This document shows positions 33,801 to 43,849 of a DNA stretch of 64,000 nucleotides, piece by piece (the first letter of the stretch is position 1; each line of letters opens with the position of its first letter). A program made the position numbers and the translations under genes. Origin of the DNA: Symsagittifera roscoffensis. Taxonomy: Eukaryota; Xenacoelomorpha; Acoela; Convolutidae. The stretch spans positions 27,141,378-27,205,377 of the forward strand of contig NC_087071.1 of assembly GCF_963678635.1 (NCBI RefSeq), in the 5' to 3' direction. Under the pieces are notes generated by a model. That model did no database searches and was not told where the DNA came from. It saw only the letters and a list, made by a program, of their open reading frames with translations.

Positions 33801-36790
33801 AGGAACTAACTACAGGGTGGTACATTTCAGATTTTTGAAAAAGAATTACAATTTAAATTTTCTGAAAATTTTTTAAAAAATCACAAAAAACGTCATATCT
33901 CGAAAACAACAAAGAATTGAGCAGTCATATTGGGAGGCAAGATTTGCAATCTTTGAGAGTATTCTGACAGGACCTAACTACAGGGTTGTGCATTTTAGAT
34001 TTTTAAAAAACAGTAATAATTTGAGTTTTCTGAAAATTTTCGAAAAGACCACAAAAAAGGTCATACCTCGAAAACTACAAAGAATTGAGCAGTCATACTT
34101 GGAGGCAAGATTCGCAATTTTTGAGAGTACTCTGACAGGAACTAACTACAGGGTTGGAATTTTCAGATTTTTGAAAAATAATTTTATTTTAAACTTTCTG
34201 AAAATTTTCGAAAAAATCACAAAAAACGTCATATCTCGGAAACTACAAAGAATTGAGCAGTCATATTTGGAGACAAGATTCGCAATCCTTGATTGTACTG
34301 TGACAGTACCCAACTACAGAGTTGGGAATTTCAGATTTTGTGAAAAAAATTATTATAAGTTTTCTGAAAACTTTGAAAAAAACACAAAAAACGTCACATC
34401 TCGAAAACTACAAAATTTTGAGCAGTCATATTTGCAGGCAAGATTCGCAACCTTTGAGAGTACTCTGACAGGAACCAAATACAGGGTTGGGAATTTTGGG
34501 AAAAAAAGTCATATAAAACTCATGAAAATTTTTTCAAAAAGTCACAAAAGACGTCATATCTCGAAAACTACAAGGATTTGAACAATCACATTTGGAGGCA
34601 AGATTTGTAATTCCTTAGAGTACTCTGACAGCACCCAACTACAAGGCTGCGAATTTGAAATTTTAAATAATCATAAAAATATTTTAAGTTTTCTGGGAAT
34701 TTCACAAAAAACATCATATCTCGAAAACTACAACGATTTGAGCAGTCATATTAAGAGGCAAGATTTGAGACGCCAGTGTGTACGCTGACAGTAAGGTTGT
34801 ATCTTCATCGAGATGGTATTTCCAAATTTTTTGAATTTCTTTGAAGATAAGCTCCCTGAGAAATTCTGAAAAACCAAAAACGTCACATCTTGGAAACTAA
34901 AGTGAGCAGTCGGTGTTGGCAAGATTTCCAACTCTTTAGAGTCTCCTGACAACACCGAACTATAGCGTTGGGAATTTCAAATTTTGAAAAAAAAAACGAA
35001 TTTAATTTCTCTGAAAAATTTGAAAAAATCGCAAAAAACGTCACATCTCGAAAACTACAAAGAATTGAGCAGCCATTATTGGAGGCAAGATTCGCAATCC
35101 TTGAGAGTACTCTGACAGGACCTAACTACAGGGCTGGGAATTTCAGATTTTTATAAAGTAGTAATAATTCAAGTTTTCTGAAATTTTTCGAAAAGACCAC
35201 AAAAGACGTCATACCTCGAAAACTACAAAGAATTGAGCATTCATACTTGGAGGCAAGATTCGCAATCTTTGAGAGTACTCTGACAGGAACTAACTACAGA
35301 ATTGGAAATTCAGATTTTAAAAAATAATTATAATTTAATTTTTCTGAACATTTTTGAAAAAATCACAAAAACGTCAAATCTCGAAAACTACAAAGAACTG
35401 AGCAGTAGAATTTGGAGGCAAGATTCGCAATCCTTGATAGTATTCTGACAGTACCCAACTACAGGGAGGGATTTTTGGATTTTGCGAAAAAAAATTAATA
35501 TAATTTTTCTGAAAACTTTGAAAAAAATCACAAAAAATGTCGCATCTCAAAAACTACAAAGATTTGAGCAGTCATATTTAGATGCAAGATTCGCAACTGT
35601 TGAGAGTACTCTGACAGGAACCAAATACAGGGTTGGAAATTTCAGATTTTGGGGAAAAATTAATTTAAATTTTCTTAAAATCTTTTGAAAAAATCACAAG
35701 AAACGTCATATCTCAAAAACTACAAGGATTTGAACTATCAGATTTGGGGGCAAGATTTGTAATTTCAAAGAGTACTCTGACAGCACCCAACTACAAGGCT
35801 GCGAATTTGAAATTTTAAATAATAATAATAATATTTTAAGTTTTCTGGGAATTTCACAAAAAACGTCATATCTCGAAAACTACAACGATTTGAGCAGTCA
35901 TATTAAGAGGCAAGATTTGAGACGCCAGTGTGTACGCTGACAGTAAGGTTGTATCTTCATCGAGATGGTATTTCCAAATTTTTTGAATTTCTTTGAAGAT
36001 AAGCTCCCTGAGAAATTCTGAAAAACCAAAAACGTCACATCTTGGAAACTAAAGTGAGCAGTCGGTGTTGGCAAGATTTCCAACTCTTTAGAGTCTCCTG
36101 ACAACACCGAACTATAGCGTTGGGAATTTCAAATTTTGAAAAAAAAATGAATATACTTTTTCTGAAAACTTTGAAAAAAATCACAAAAAATGTCACATCT
36201 CAAAAACTACAAAGATTTGAGCAGTCATATTTAGATGCAAGATTCGCAACTGTTGAGAGTACTCTGACAGGAACCAAATACAGGGTTGGAAATTTCAGAT
36301 TTTGGGAAAAAATTAATTTAAACTTTCTGAAAATTTTTGAAAAAATCGCAAAAAAAGTCATATCTCGAAAACTACAAAGAATTGAGCAGTCAAATTTGGC
36401 GGCAAGAGTCGCAATCCTTGATAGTACTCTGACAGTACCCAACTACAGGGTTGGGAATTTCAGATTTTGCGAAAAAAATTAATATAACTTTTCTGAAAAC
36501 TTTGAAAAAAACACAAAAAACGTCGTATCTCAAAAACTACAAGGATTTGAACAATCATATTTGGGGCTAAGATTTGTAATTTCAAAGAGTACTCCTCTGA
36601 CAGCACCCAACTACAAGGTTGCGAATTTCAAGATTTTAAAAAATAGTTTTATCTTAAGTTTTCTGAAAAATTCACAAAAAACGTCATTTCTCGAAAACTA
36701 CAAGGATTTGAGCAGTCATATTTGGAGGCAAGACTCGCAATCCTGGATAGTGTTCTGACAGTACGATCAACAGGGTTGGGAACTTCAAGT
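27830..36790. repeat. Satellite array, monomer about 166 bp
   Basis: Tandem monomers share the words GAGCAGTCATATTTGGAGGC, GAGTACTCTGACAGGA, CTACAGGGTTGGGAATTTCA, TTTTCTGAAAATTTT and AACGTCATATCTCGAAAACT. Spacings measured between GAGCAGTC words run from 152 to 177 bp, most often 166-168; array length over period gives roughly 54 copies. Because 168 is a multiple of three, frames stay open over several monomers (up to 197 codons at 33988-34581) with a 56-residue period. A variant monomer with GACGCCAGTGTGTAC recurs near 28462, 29782, 30841, 31833, 33121, 34769 and 35921, so the array has a higher-order structure of 6 to 10 monomers. Divergence between monomers is visible everywhere. Confidence 0.95.
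29694..30142. repeat. 450-bp near-perfect palindrome in the satellite
   Basis: The left arm (29694-29915) and right arm (29920-30142) are reverse complements with about three differences, separated by only four bases (CTTT). The arms are satellite sequence including one variant monomer. The array resumes in the original direction after the right arm. Confidence 0.9.
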
Positions 36791-37174
36791 TTTGAAAATT
36801 ATTTTGTTATTTGAAATTTCTGAAAAATTTTGAAAAAATCTCAAAAATTGTCTTATCTCGTTAACTAAAATGATTCGGGCAATCAAAAATGGAGGCTATT
36901 CGCAACCTCTATTTCGACATTGGGCTGCTTAATTTAAGGTCGGTAAAATAACCACTAAAATCAAATTGGAAAATCGAAAAAAAAATTTCTTATCCATTGC
37001 AATATACGATATAGCTTAAACATGCAAAAATAATACGTTGAAAAAGCTTAAACATGGCGAGATAGTGAAGCCCGCATTCAAATATATAATAGATAATAGA
37101 TGAACAATCAGTGCTTTTCAACGCTTTTTTGCATGCAAATTCTGAAGCCGAACAACCTTGATTTTTTTTGTCAG
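36791..37174. other. Right flank of the satellite
   Basis: Decayed monomer sequence continues to about 36920. After it comes AT-rich DNA with no gene up to the acceptor at 37174. Confidence 0.5.
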
Positions 37175-37308
37175 ACCAAATTCGAAGTGCGAGATCGTCG
37201 ATTATCCGATGATCATGTTAGCCTAATTTTTAAATACTGCGATGAACATCCACATTTTACTATGAAACAGTTCGACGCTTCGGATGCAATTGCCCGCCGT
37301 GATTACAG
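37175..37308 (+). CDS. Orphan exon candidate
   Basis: After a strong acceptor TTTTTTTTGTCAG, an open frame begins TKFEVRDRRLSDDHVSLIFK, continues KYCDEHPHFTMKQFDASDAI and ends ARRDYR. The frame can leave through the donor TACAG/GTTTTG (phase 2) or stop at the TGA at 37313-37315. Codon use looks real: both other frames are closed. The exon enters at phase 0, like the terminal exon at 4666, and its end (RRDYR/phase 2) resembles the end of exon 2 in genes 1 and 2 (CHNYR/phase 2), but no clear sequence homology to any of these exists. The protein family is unknown. Confidence 0.4.
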
Positions 37309-37324
37309 GTTTTGAGCCAAACTC

Positions 37325-37522
37325 GAATCTACTTAACAATCCCACCCCCTATTGTATTTACGAAATATTATCCACATCTGTAAACAAAAACTGTAAATTC
37401 GCGCAAGAGCATTGTGTGGAAATTTGAATTTTGCTGCATTCTGATTGGCCGAAAGTTCTCTGTAAGCAATCTAATTAACAATCTCCCCTTTCTTGAAATT
37501 GGGGATTGTTGAGTAGATCCCC
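37325..37522. mobile_element. MITE-like element of about 200 bp
   Basis: GAATCTACTTAACAATCCC at the left and GGGGATTGTTGAGTAGATCC at the right are inverted repeats with one or two mismatches. The inside has no frame. It sits directly after the orphan exon. Confidence 0.6.
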
Positions 37523-37794
37523 AAACTCTGCTTTATGATATTTCGATGTTAAGTTTATTTCAGTTTTAATTTCCGTTGATGTCTAGACAGTTGCGCTTTT
37601 TAATTAGTTTTGTCTGTCCCAACTTTCTGCATCTCTCTATACCATGAAAGTTTCCTTCAGTGAAGTTTAACCAAAAAGCGAAAAGTAGAGTGGCCGTTTA
37701 GATTGTTCTTTTTTCTGGCGACTGATCGTCGTTGCTCATTTAAGCTCTTTTCTTTCTTTTAGTGGTCAAGCTCATATTTTTTGATATAAAGACC

Positions 37795-38140
37795 CCAATT
37801 TCTGTAGCCAAATTTATGTTCGTTTTCATTTTGTTGTGGTCGACTCTAATTGTGTATGGATTTGCTGTGGAATGCAACTAATTTCAAAAAAAAATTTATT
37901 TTGGATTTTTTTTGTCTTTTGTCTTCGAGGGTCAGGATAATCGAAAACAACAAAGGGCATTAGTTTTCTTAGTTTCTGCACTCCCTTTAAATGTTAAGTT
38001 CTAGCAAAAACAGTGAATTGTTGGTTTCTTTTTGATGTTTTTTGTTTTTCAATTTCATCGCATTTCATCTGGACAGATTTTAGTATACTTTTGGCTCGTT
38101 AGCTATGAGCAAAACCCAATTATGTGTGATAAAAGATATA
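37795..38140 (+). repeat. Segment paralogous to 5265-5640
   Basis: Aligned with the segment at 5265-5640 over its full length. A TATA-like GATATAAAGACC lies at about 37779, some 35 bases before the ATG at 37816, which could be a promoter. Confidence 0.6.
37816..37881 (+). CDS. Signal-peptide-like 21-codon frame, copy 2
   Basis: ATG to TAA, with a hydrophobic start (MFVFILLW) and the conserved end WSTLIVYGFAVECN. It has the same length as the frame at 5289-5354, and the silent-site bias between the two copies is described there. Copy 2 has a better hydrophobic core. Whether it is a first exon or a complete small peptide cannot be decided from the sequence. Confidence 0.4.
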   Translation: MFVFILLWSTLIVYGFAVECN

Positions 38141-38159
38141 AAAGGTGCCCGGGTCGAGA

Positions 38160-38375
38160 TTCCGCTCAAAAATCGCTCAAGATATGAGCGGTTTGAGCGG
38201 TTTTCCAGCAAGATTTGAGCGGTTTGAGCGGTTTGGGCGGTTTTTTTTTTGGAAAAACCGCTCAAATCTTGCTTAAAAAACCGCTCAAAAACCGCTCATT
38301 TCTTGCGGCGATTTTTGAACGGTTTTTCAAGCAAGATATGAGCGGTTTTTAAGCTGTTTTTGAGCGGTCTTCCCG
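38160..38375. repeat. GAGCGGTTTT motif array with inverted halves
   Basis: The ten-base motif GAGCGGTTTT or its complement AAAACCGCTC occurs over a dozen times in about 215 bp. Plus-oriented copies (38185-38250) are followed by complementary copies (38262-38300) and then plus copies again (38335-38370). CAAGATATGAGCGG and CAAGATTTGAGCGG are the longer units. The array is bounded by CCCGGGTCGAG at both ends (about 38148 and 38373). Confidence 0.85.
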
Positions 38376-38384
38376 GGTCGAGGT

Positions 38385-39000
38385 CCCAGACTCATGTCCA
38401 GATTTTCGCGACAAAATTTTGGCATGTCTAGACTTTCCAGACCAAAATGTTCACGACTCTTATGGGCGACCAAAACATGGGCGACAAAAACATGGCTTTT
38501 TCAGACTTTTGCGACCATGATGATCCGTCGCGACTATCGCGACCGAGGTGGAGGTGGCGCGACCAAAATATCGCGACTCATATTTGGTATGTCCAGACTC
38601 TCGCGACCAAAAGTTGCCATTTCCAGACTTTCGCGACCGAAAATCTAAGGCGCGACTTGCGCGACCGAGGCGGATATGGCGCGACCCTGCGGCTCAGGAA
38701 ATGGCGTGACCGGCGCGACCAAACCTAGCTATTTCCAGACTTTCCAGAACAAGATGGAGACGGCGCGACTTTCCAGGCCAACATGGAGACGGCGCGACTT
38801 AAAAAAAAATTTTTTTCAGGGATTTCTTGACCGAGGTGGAGAGGGCGCGACTTTCGCGACCATGGTGGATGCGGTGCGACTCAGGAAACGGCGCGACTCC
38901 AAAGGCAACGGCAAGACCGGTTTGGCCAACGCGACCAAAATGTGCACTTTCAAGACTTTCGCGACCGAGGTGGAGACGGCGCGTCTTTGCAGACAGTTTT
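38385..39000 (+). repeat. GCGACC minisatellite
   Basis: Irregular units of roughly 20 to 35 bp share TTTCGCGACC, GGTGGAGACGGCGCGACT and CCAGACTT. The block is much richer in G and C than its surroundings. Overlapping plus-strand frames (38394-38648, 38447-38728, 38676-39119) give arginine-rich periodic peptides, one per frame, as expected for a repeat and not for a gene. Confidence 0.8.
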
Positions 39001-40439
39001 TCAGTACCAGATCTCTATGTTTAGCAGTTTTTTTAAATAAAATTATGGGAGTAGCAGTTTTTCCACAGATGAAAATATATTTTGTCTGTGTTTTGCTTTT
39101 TTCCTGCGTTTGCCTCTAAACACGTAAAAACAAAAAAAAATTCAAACGAGAAAATTAAAGGTTAAATGGCAATATTATTGCAAATCAAAATAGAAATTGA
39201 GGTATACAAAGTGTGTTGAAATATTGAATTTCATGGAGTATTAAAGCAAAAAAAAGTAATTAGCATAAATTATTATAAAATCTCTGCCTGTGAAAAGTAT
39301 TTCTGATTTCAGATGTTTCTTGAAAAAAAACATGTCTTATAATTTCCTAAATTCGTTTTTTTTATTGTCATTTTTCCGTAGACTCCATTCATGGACTTGT
39401 TTGGTTGCCATTTTAAGAAGGATATACTGAACAAAAAGAAATTACAATGTGTTTTCTTGTGATTTCTGTTTGTAGGAATATTCTTTTAAGCTAACCAAAT
39501 GATCTAAAATCGTACATTGAAAGACCAATTTTGCTGGAGAAAAATGGCGGAAGATGAATGAACGTAATTTTTAAATTTGATCATCAAGGCTCGCTAACAA
39601 CTATTCAGAGTTGATTTGTGACTCAAAAGATAGTATCATTTTAGAGAACTTTTTAATTTGACAATTTTAATTTCCTTTTCAAAAAATGCTGAAGTAAAAT
39701 TACAAATTGCATATTGTCGATTGGTCAAAATTCGTTTTAACCGCCAAAGAAAAGGGTTTTTTCAAGGTTTGACAATTTTGACATTATTTTTCAAAAATGA
39801 CAATTTTCACAAAACATTCTTAAATTGCCTTTGGGAAAACGACACTCATAGATTGACTAAAACTGCTCATGACACAAGCTGCATTTTGGTGTAGAAAAAA
39901 GTTTGGCCTGGACAACGTTATAGAGAAAACCTGCAATTTTTGCCATCAAAAAAAGTTTTGTAACAAGCAAAAAAGAACTAATTTAGCAGCTAAATTATGA
40001 GCTAAAACTTTTTTTGCACAATTTTGAATTGCTTGTGATGAAATTTGATTTTAGATGGTTTCTGAAAAAAACATGTCTTACAATTTTCAGAAATGCAAAT
40101 TTTTTTTAAACCAATTTCAACAGATTACTTTATTGGACATGTTTGCTTACTTTTTTTAGATGGAGATCAACCCAGGTTTATTAAACAAAAAAAAATTTTA
40201 GTTGCATTGAAATCTAATTTTTTTAATCTACGTTTTTTGTTTTATATTGAGATTACTTAACTTTTCAACAGAAATTTTTTTTTTCGGATAGGCTAATACT
40301 TCAGTTTTAAATAGAAATGTCGAGTGATTTCTCTCAGAAACACCAATTTCCACTATGTTTTTAAGCAGTTCATGGCTTTATTTAAGTGGAAATATTTAAA
40401 AGATCGAAACTGAGCCCGAACCACTTGGTGAAAATACAT
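39001..40439. other. Gene-free stretch upstream of gene 1
   Basis: A/T runs and no exon that I can support. Confidence 0.4.
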
Positions 40440-40625
40440 CGGTTTGAACTAATTAAGTTAACCTTTTTTCCACAAATATACGATTAAATCAGAATTTACA
40501 AATCAAAACAAAGAAATAGTGAAGAAACTTTGCACTGCTAGTTTGTAAAATCTTCATGATTGATAAACAACAGATTTGAACAAACTTAAATTTGAAGCAA
40601 AAACTTATTGCAATTACCCGGAATT
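40440..40625 (+). promoter_or_regulatory. Conserved upstream region of gene 1
   Basis: The word AACCTTTTTTCCACAAA and about 60 bases after it (to GTGAAGAA) align with 56636-56705 upstream of gene 2. The two lie about 160 and 175 bases before their ATG codons. This is the expected position of a promoter or 5' UTR. No clear TATA box is shared. Confidence 0.4.
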
Positions 40626-40665
40626 ATGTTCCAATTTATCGTTTGGCTGTGTTTACTTGTGTTTT
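40626..40665 (+). CDS. Secreted-family gene 1, exon 1 (signal peptide)
   Basis: The 40-nt first exon runs from ATG through MFQFIVWLCLLVF plus one base (T) to the donor GTAAGT. The core IVWLCLLVF is a typical short hydrophobic signal sequence. Gene 2 has an exon of exactly the same length (56814-56853, MCGSIVWLCLLMF) with a donor at the same place and phase 1. The single T joins GC of exon 2 to make a cysteine codon. The start is chosen because the ATG is conserved and preceded by sequence shared between the genes. Confidence 0.6.
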
Positions 40666-41804
40666 GTAAGTACTCCGCGAGTTTTTCTAAACAAAAATAA
40701 GAATAATTTTGTGTAAAGAAGTAGTATGATGATTTACTGTTTTCATTTTTGGTGCATTTTAACTAGTTTGTCATCAATGATCAACTCAATGGAAAACGTG
40801 AAAAGAAACCGTATCAACACAACTCAATAAATACGTGAAAAGAAAGAGACAAAAAAAATTGTCAGCTTTGAATTGTTCAATCGATTGAAAAACTTCGTGT
40901 ATTCGGTCCTTATAAAACAAAAAACACCCGGAGTGGCAGACACAGACAGAGTGACCTGTTCTTCGCACCTCTTCCTGTGAGATCTAATGAAGAATTAAAC
41001 TTTAGGTTCCAATCTAGGAAATGTGCATAAAAATACATTTTTTGGTTAAAGTTTCAGTTCTGTCGAACCAATTTATAATTATCAAATCACTTCTCAATTT
41101 ATGGACAAAACCAAAAAAGACTAAAAACATGTCAAAAAAACACTTGACAATTTTTTTGAAAAAAAACGAACCTGATCTAAATGTTAATTAAGCATTGACC
41201 GAAAACAAATTTGATTGCAACTGAATACTTTTCAAAGAATGGCAAAAAAATCGTTTGATTTTTTCTAAGCTAAAATTTAATTTAATTAAATCTTATCTTT
41301 TAATTAAATCAATCAACTGTTGTCACGTAACTAATGGAATTCTTGTTGTATCACAAAACAAGGAAACTTAATTCAATTGAGAACAACAATAGAAAAAATG
41401 AAAAAATGCGTTTTCAGTTTTTTAAGGCAATTTCTGCAACCTAAGATATCGCATGTGATTGCATGCCAACGCAAAAACAAATGAGAACAAAGTTTCATCG
41501 TCTTTCAAAACACTTCAAATAATCATGTTATAAATTAATGACCTTTTTGCGTGTAATTATGCACAGTCGATAGATTTTGTTGAATTTCATCCGAGTGTTA
41601 AAAGATTTCAACAACGTTAAATGATCTAGTTAACAGTCTTCCCCCTTTCAATTTTTGTTAAATTTTTGTTACCTTTTGAAACTTTTTTCTGTTTTCTTAT
41701 GTATTTTCATAAGAAACTTTATTCATTTTGTCTTTAGATATTTTACTTCAATGAATTTATTTATTTTCCTCAAATCAAGCCAATTGAAATTGTATACTTG
41801 CAAG

Positions 41805-41922
41805 GCCGTGGAGCTTTTGGCAGTATACAACCACGAAGGACACTAGACTGGGAAACTATGCTGTTTATTATCCCTAGCAAATACAGTTCAGACACGAGGT
41901 CCCAATTGTGTCATAATTACAG
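41805..41922 (+). CDS. Secreted-family gene 1, exon 2
   Basis: 118 nt: two bases, 38 codons, two bases. Acceptor CTTGCAAG, donor ACAG/GTAACA. The peptide contains GAFGSIQ, then LDWETMLFIIPSKYSSD, then QLCHNY. The copy at 60194-60311 keeps LDWE.MLFIIPS.YSSD.RS.LCH.Y. Entry phase 1 fits exon 1 and exit phase 2 fits exon 3. A stronger-looking acceptor (GTCTTTAG) lies about 65 bases upstream in an open frame, but the gene 2 copy has a TAA in that extension and the phase would then not fit exon 1, so I prefer 41805. The function is unknown. Confidence 0.6.
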
Positions 41923-42177
41923 GTAACAACAATATCCATTTAACTGCCTTCCCGCCATTGAACACTCTGCTTTGCTTATAATTGTTTGAAGCCAGTCTAA
42001 CAAATGAGGCCCAGGAAATTAGACGAAAAGCAAATTATACGTGACCAACAAAAGCTAATTTAGACGTCGATGCAAATTTACAAAAAATGGAAGTTAGCCG
42101 TAATTGTATTGTTCGGTTGACTTGAACTATTTTAAATAGTTCAGTGCTGACTTGAACTATTTTAAATGTGTTGAAAA
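41923..42177 (+). other. Start of intron 2 of gene 1
   Basis: The intron begins GTAACA and runs to the acceptor at 49712, about 7.8 kb. This part is unique AT-rich DNA. Just before the foldback element the palindrome-like CTATTTTAAATAG occurs, which also flanks the copy at 6130. Confidence 0.5.
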
Positions 42178-43042
42178 CCCGGATTGACATCCATAAACAG
42201 AAAATTCTTATCATAGAATTCCATTCATCAAATGTATGGAAAATTGTAATTCATACAATTTCAAAAATTATTGAAAAAAGATTCTTACTAGTTTCTGCGG
42301 CTATTTGAACCAAATAAAACAGTCTGGTGAGAAAAAAAGACAAAGTTTATTTTTTTTTTGGAAAAAATGGTTATCATACAATTTCCACATATGAAAAATG
42401 TATGACTACCATTTTTTTAGTGGCGACTGAAATTATAACTGATATTGCCCAAAAAATTTTTTAGTTTTTTTTTTCAACCGCAAATCGAATTTTGTGCATG
42501 TAATTTTTGTTTGCATAACGTAGTCCTGGATATACAAAAACTGGACTTTTGCCGTTTCTCTGGATAAATTTTTTCAAACGATTTCTTATTTCTTTTGTAT
42601 GGCGTGTTTATATATGCCTTGATCAATGCCTGATAATTTGCAAAATCTAATTTTAAAAAATGTCATCTTCGAAAATGTTTGCAAAGTTTAAAAGTTTGAC
42701 GCTTTCAGAATATAATTTCTGAAAGAAACTCTTACACAATTCAAGTCGTTTCCAATATATTGTAAATGCCAAGCGATCAATACTTTGGTGACTCTAGTTT
42801 TTGAGTAAACCATGTGTTTAGTCACTTGTCGTACGTCACGAGCACATCCCAAAATTTTTGAGAATTTTTTTAAATCAACTTTTTATCGTATGAAAAAATG
42901 CTTGTCCTACAATTTCCATTCATAAAAATTGCCTGTCGTAAAGTTTTCCTTACATTTTCTGTATCTATGGAATTGTACAAAATTGTAGGATATGCATTTT
43001 TTATATATGAAAGCTGTAGGATAAGCATTTTTGGTCTACCCA
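42178..43042. mobile_element. Foldback/MITE-like element F1, copy 2
   Basis: Same family as 6130-6928. The left end is CCCGGATTGACATCC with AAAATTCTTATCAT. The right end is GGATAAGCATTTTTGGTCTA followed by CCCAAG. The inner words CGTAGTCCTGGATA, TTTCTTTTGTATGGCGTG and TATGCCTTGATCAAT are shared with copy 1 at 6396-6510. It lies inside intron 2 of gene 1. The reading frames on both strands near 42870-43089 are palindrome shadows. Confidence 0.65.
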
Positions 43043-43849
43043 AGAATATCAAAGTGTTTTTTCAAAATGGTAGGTTAAAAGTGCTTTAAAGAAAACCTGT
43101 CCCAATTTTACAATTTCACCAGTAACTTTTACAGATTATTTTGACACCGCCCTCTCTTATGGTTGATCCGGCATTGAGCAGGACCAAGAGCTAATAAAAA
43201 AAGTCATTTGATTTGCAAAAATTGGATCCAACTCTTTACCTCATTAATTGGCTACATAAAGTCAATCAAAATTGCCCCATAGCTATCGGGTAAAAATTGA
43301 ACAACCTATTGATGATGATTTTTCGTGGTTCAGCAAAAAAAGATTTGGTTAAAAAAGAAATGCGCAAAACGTTTACATAGTTTTTTTCTGAAAAAAAAAC
43401 ATTGTTATTTAATATATTGTGAACGATTTGTATTTAACTGTAGAACAAAATCAATACTACTTCGATAGTTTTTAGTTTTTTTCCTTCTGGACTCTAATTA
43501 TAAGATTTTTGCCTTCTTAAATTTTGGCTACGAAAAAGTTCGTTGAAAATGCCCATTAGCTTCAGCATAATTTTATTGACTAAAAACAGCGCAGACTGAC
43601 CCAGACATCAAAAGTTAATTGCCAATCAATTGTATTGTTTAAATACTTAGCATGCCTACATTTGTCAATTTTGGTCTGTGGAACCTAAAAAATGCGATGG
43701 TATCTGCCGCCAACTTATAGAAAAAATGACCCGGACTTCAAAAACTAATGGTCAAATGTTTGAGCTATAATCGAATGCAATGAAGCTCTGATGGTTTTTG
43801 CTACCAACTTAAAGATAAAATAAAAGCCAAAAAAATTCACGAAATAGAA
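43043..43849. other. Intron 2 of gene 1, unique part
   Basis: No exon is supported. Two near-repeats with GACCCAGACATCAAAA and GACCCGGACTTCAAAA, at about 43600 and 43730, may be the decayed edge of the following array. Confidence 0.4.

Noticed and set aside
33988-34581. 197-codon open frame, the longest in the window
   Set aside because: It is satellite sequence with a 56-residue period. The frame stays open only because the common monomer spacing is a multiple of three.
38676-39119. 147-codon arginine-rich frame
   Set aside because: It is a translation of the GCGACC minisatellite. Other overlapping frames give equally periodic peptides.
41740-41922. Longer exon 2 starting at the acceptor GTCTTTAG
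   Set aside because: The extension has a stop in the paralogous gene 2 and its phase does not fit exon 1.
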